Shown here: piece by piece, positions 5,520 to 5,561 of the stretch
Position numbering within the stretch: position 1 is the first letter of the stretch
Layout of the letters: each line of letters starts with the position of its first letter
From: Deltaproteobacteria bacterium
Lineage (GTDB): Bacteria > Desulfobacterota > Desulfobacteria > Desulfobacterales > JAFDFH01
NCBI GenBank assembly: GCA_019309945.1
Contig: JAFDFH010000190.1
Span: 1 to 5,561 of the forward strand
DNA: 5,561 nt
Reading direction: 5' to 3'
The notes under the pieces: generated by a model
The model's input: only the letters and a program-made list of their open reading frames with translations
The model's database searches: none
Told to the model about the DNA's origin: nothing
Position numbers and translations under genes: made by a program

Positions 5520-5561
5520 ATGTTAGACATTAAAGGATCGGTGGCGGTCATTACCGGCGGA
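5520..5561 (+). CDS. Short-chain dehydrogenase/reductase, N-terminus only (partial)
   Basis: The first 14 codons read MLDIKGSVAVITGG and run off the window. This is the first beta strand and the start of the TGxxxGxG nucleotide-binding motif of the SDR superfamily. The opening 'D-I-K-G-x-V-A-V-I-T-G-G' resembles bacterial type 10-like 3-hydroxyacyl-CoA dehydrogenases, which oxidise 3-hydroxyacyl-CoA with NAD; with so few residues the subfamily is only suggested. The start is well supported by AGGAG at 5508-5512, seven bases upstream; a nearby ATG at 5515 in another frame hits a stop after three codons. Such an enzyme would fit directly downstream of a mutase that yields a 3-hydroxyacyl-CoA. 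Confidence 0.75.
   Translation, partial: MLDIKGSVAVITGG

Noticed and set aside
1..5561. CRISPR array, tRNA, rRNA or B12 riboswitch
   Set aside because: No regularly spaced direct repeats, no tRNA-like or rRNA-like sequence, and the leader before the mutase operon is too short and lacks a recognisable B12-box.

Overview
The window looks like a piece of a sulfate-reducing or related Desulfobacterota (Deltaproteobacteria) chromosome. Two things suggest this: a response-regulator-like protein with two PAS domains, a long coiled coil and a LuxR-type helix-turn-helix but no receiver domain, an architecture I associate with that group; and a palindromic intergenic repeat that resembles elements I recall from such genomes. 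The taxonomic call is an inference from recall, not a search.

Layout, all genes on the + strand: a possible C-terminal tail of an upstream gene (1-66); a regulatory stretch with a 17-bp palindrome and a good sigma70-type promoter; the PAS-PAS-LuxR regulator (223-1548); a 171-bp spacer in which I see nothing clear; a doubtful 65-residue ORF (1720-1917); then a tight three-gene operon starting behind a plausible promoter and a strong Shine-Dalgarno. The operon encodes an adenosylcobalamin-dependent acyl-CoA mutase large subunit (2011-3720), its separate B12-binding small subunit (3769-4155) and a MeaB/ArgK-type G-protein chaperone (4169-5182, start corrected from an upstream TTG). After it come 337 bp without a gene, filled largely by a long imperfect palindrome (5182-5322) and a decayed inverted half copy of it (5355-5428). 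The window ends in the first 14 codons of a short-chain dehydrogenase (5520 onward).

The three operon genes form a complete functional set: the large subunit holds the substrate and the radical chemistry, the small subunit carries the cobalamin, and the GTPase loads and protects the cofactor. The large subunit is the notable part. The residues that give methylmalonyl-CoA mutase its specificity are gone (Tyr89 to Leu96, Arg207 to Gly216), the usual catalytic His244 is Asn254, and Asn366 next to the adenosyl group is Asp377. It does not match the methylmalonyl-, isobutyryl- or 2-hydroxyisobutyryl-CoA mutase signatures as I know them. It is therefore best described as an acyl-CoA mutase of unknown substrate, probably an uncarboxylated, bulky or hydrophobic acyl-CoA. 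The downstream dehydrogenase, of the type that oxidises 3-hydroxyacyl-CoAs, and the upstream sensor-regulator suggest an inducible catabolic island, for example for ketones or branched acids; this is a hypothesis.
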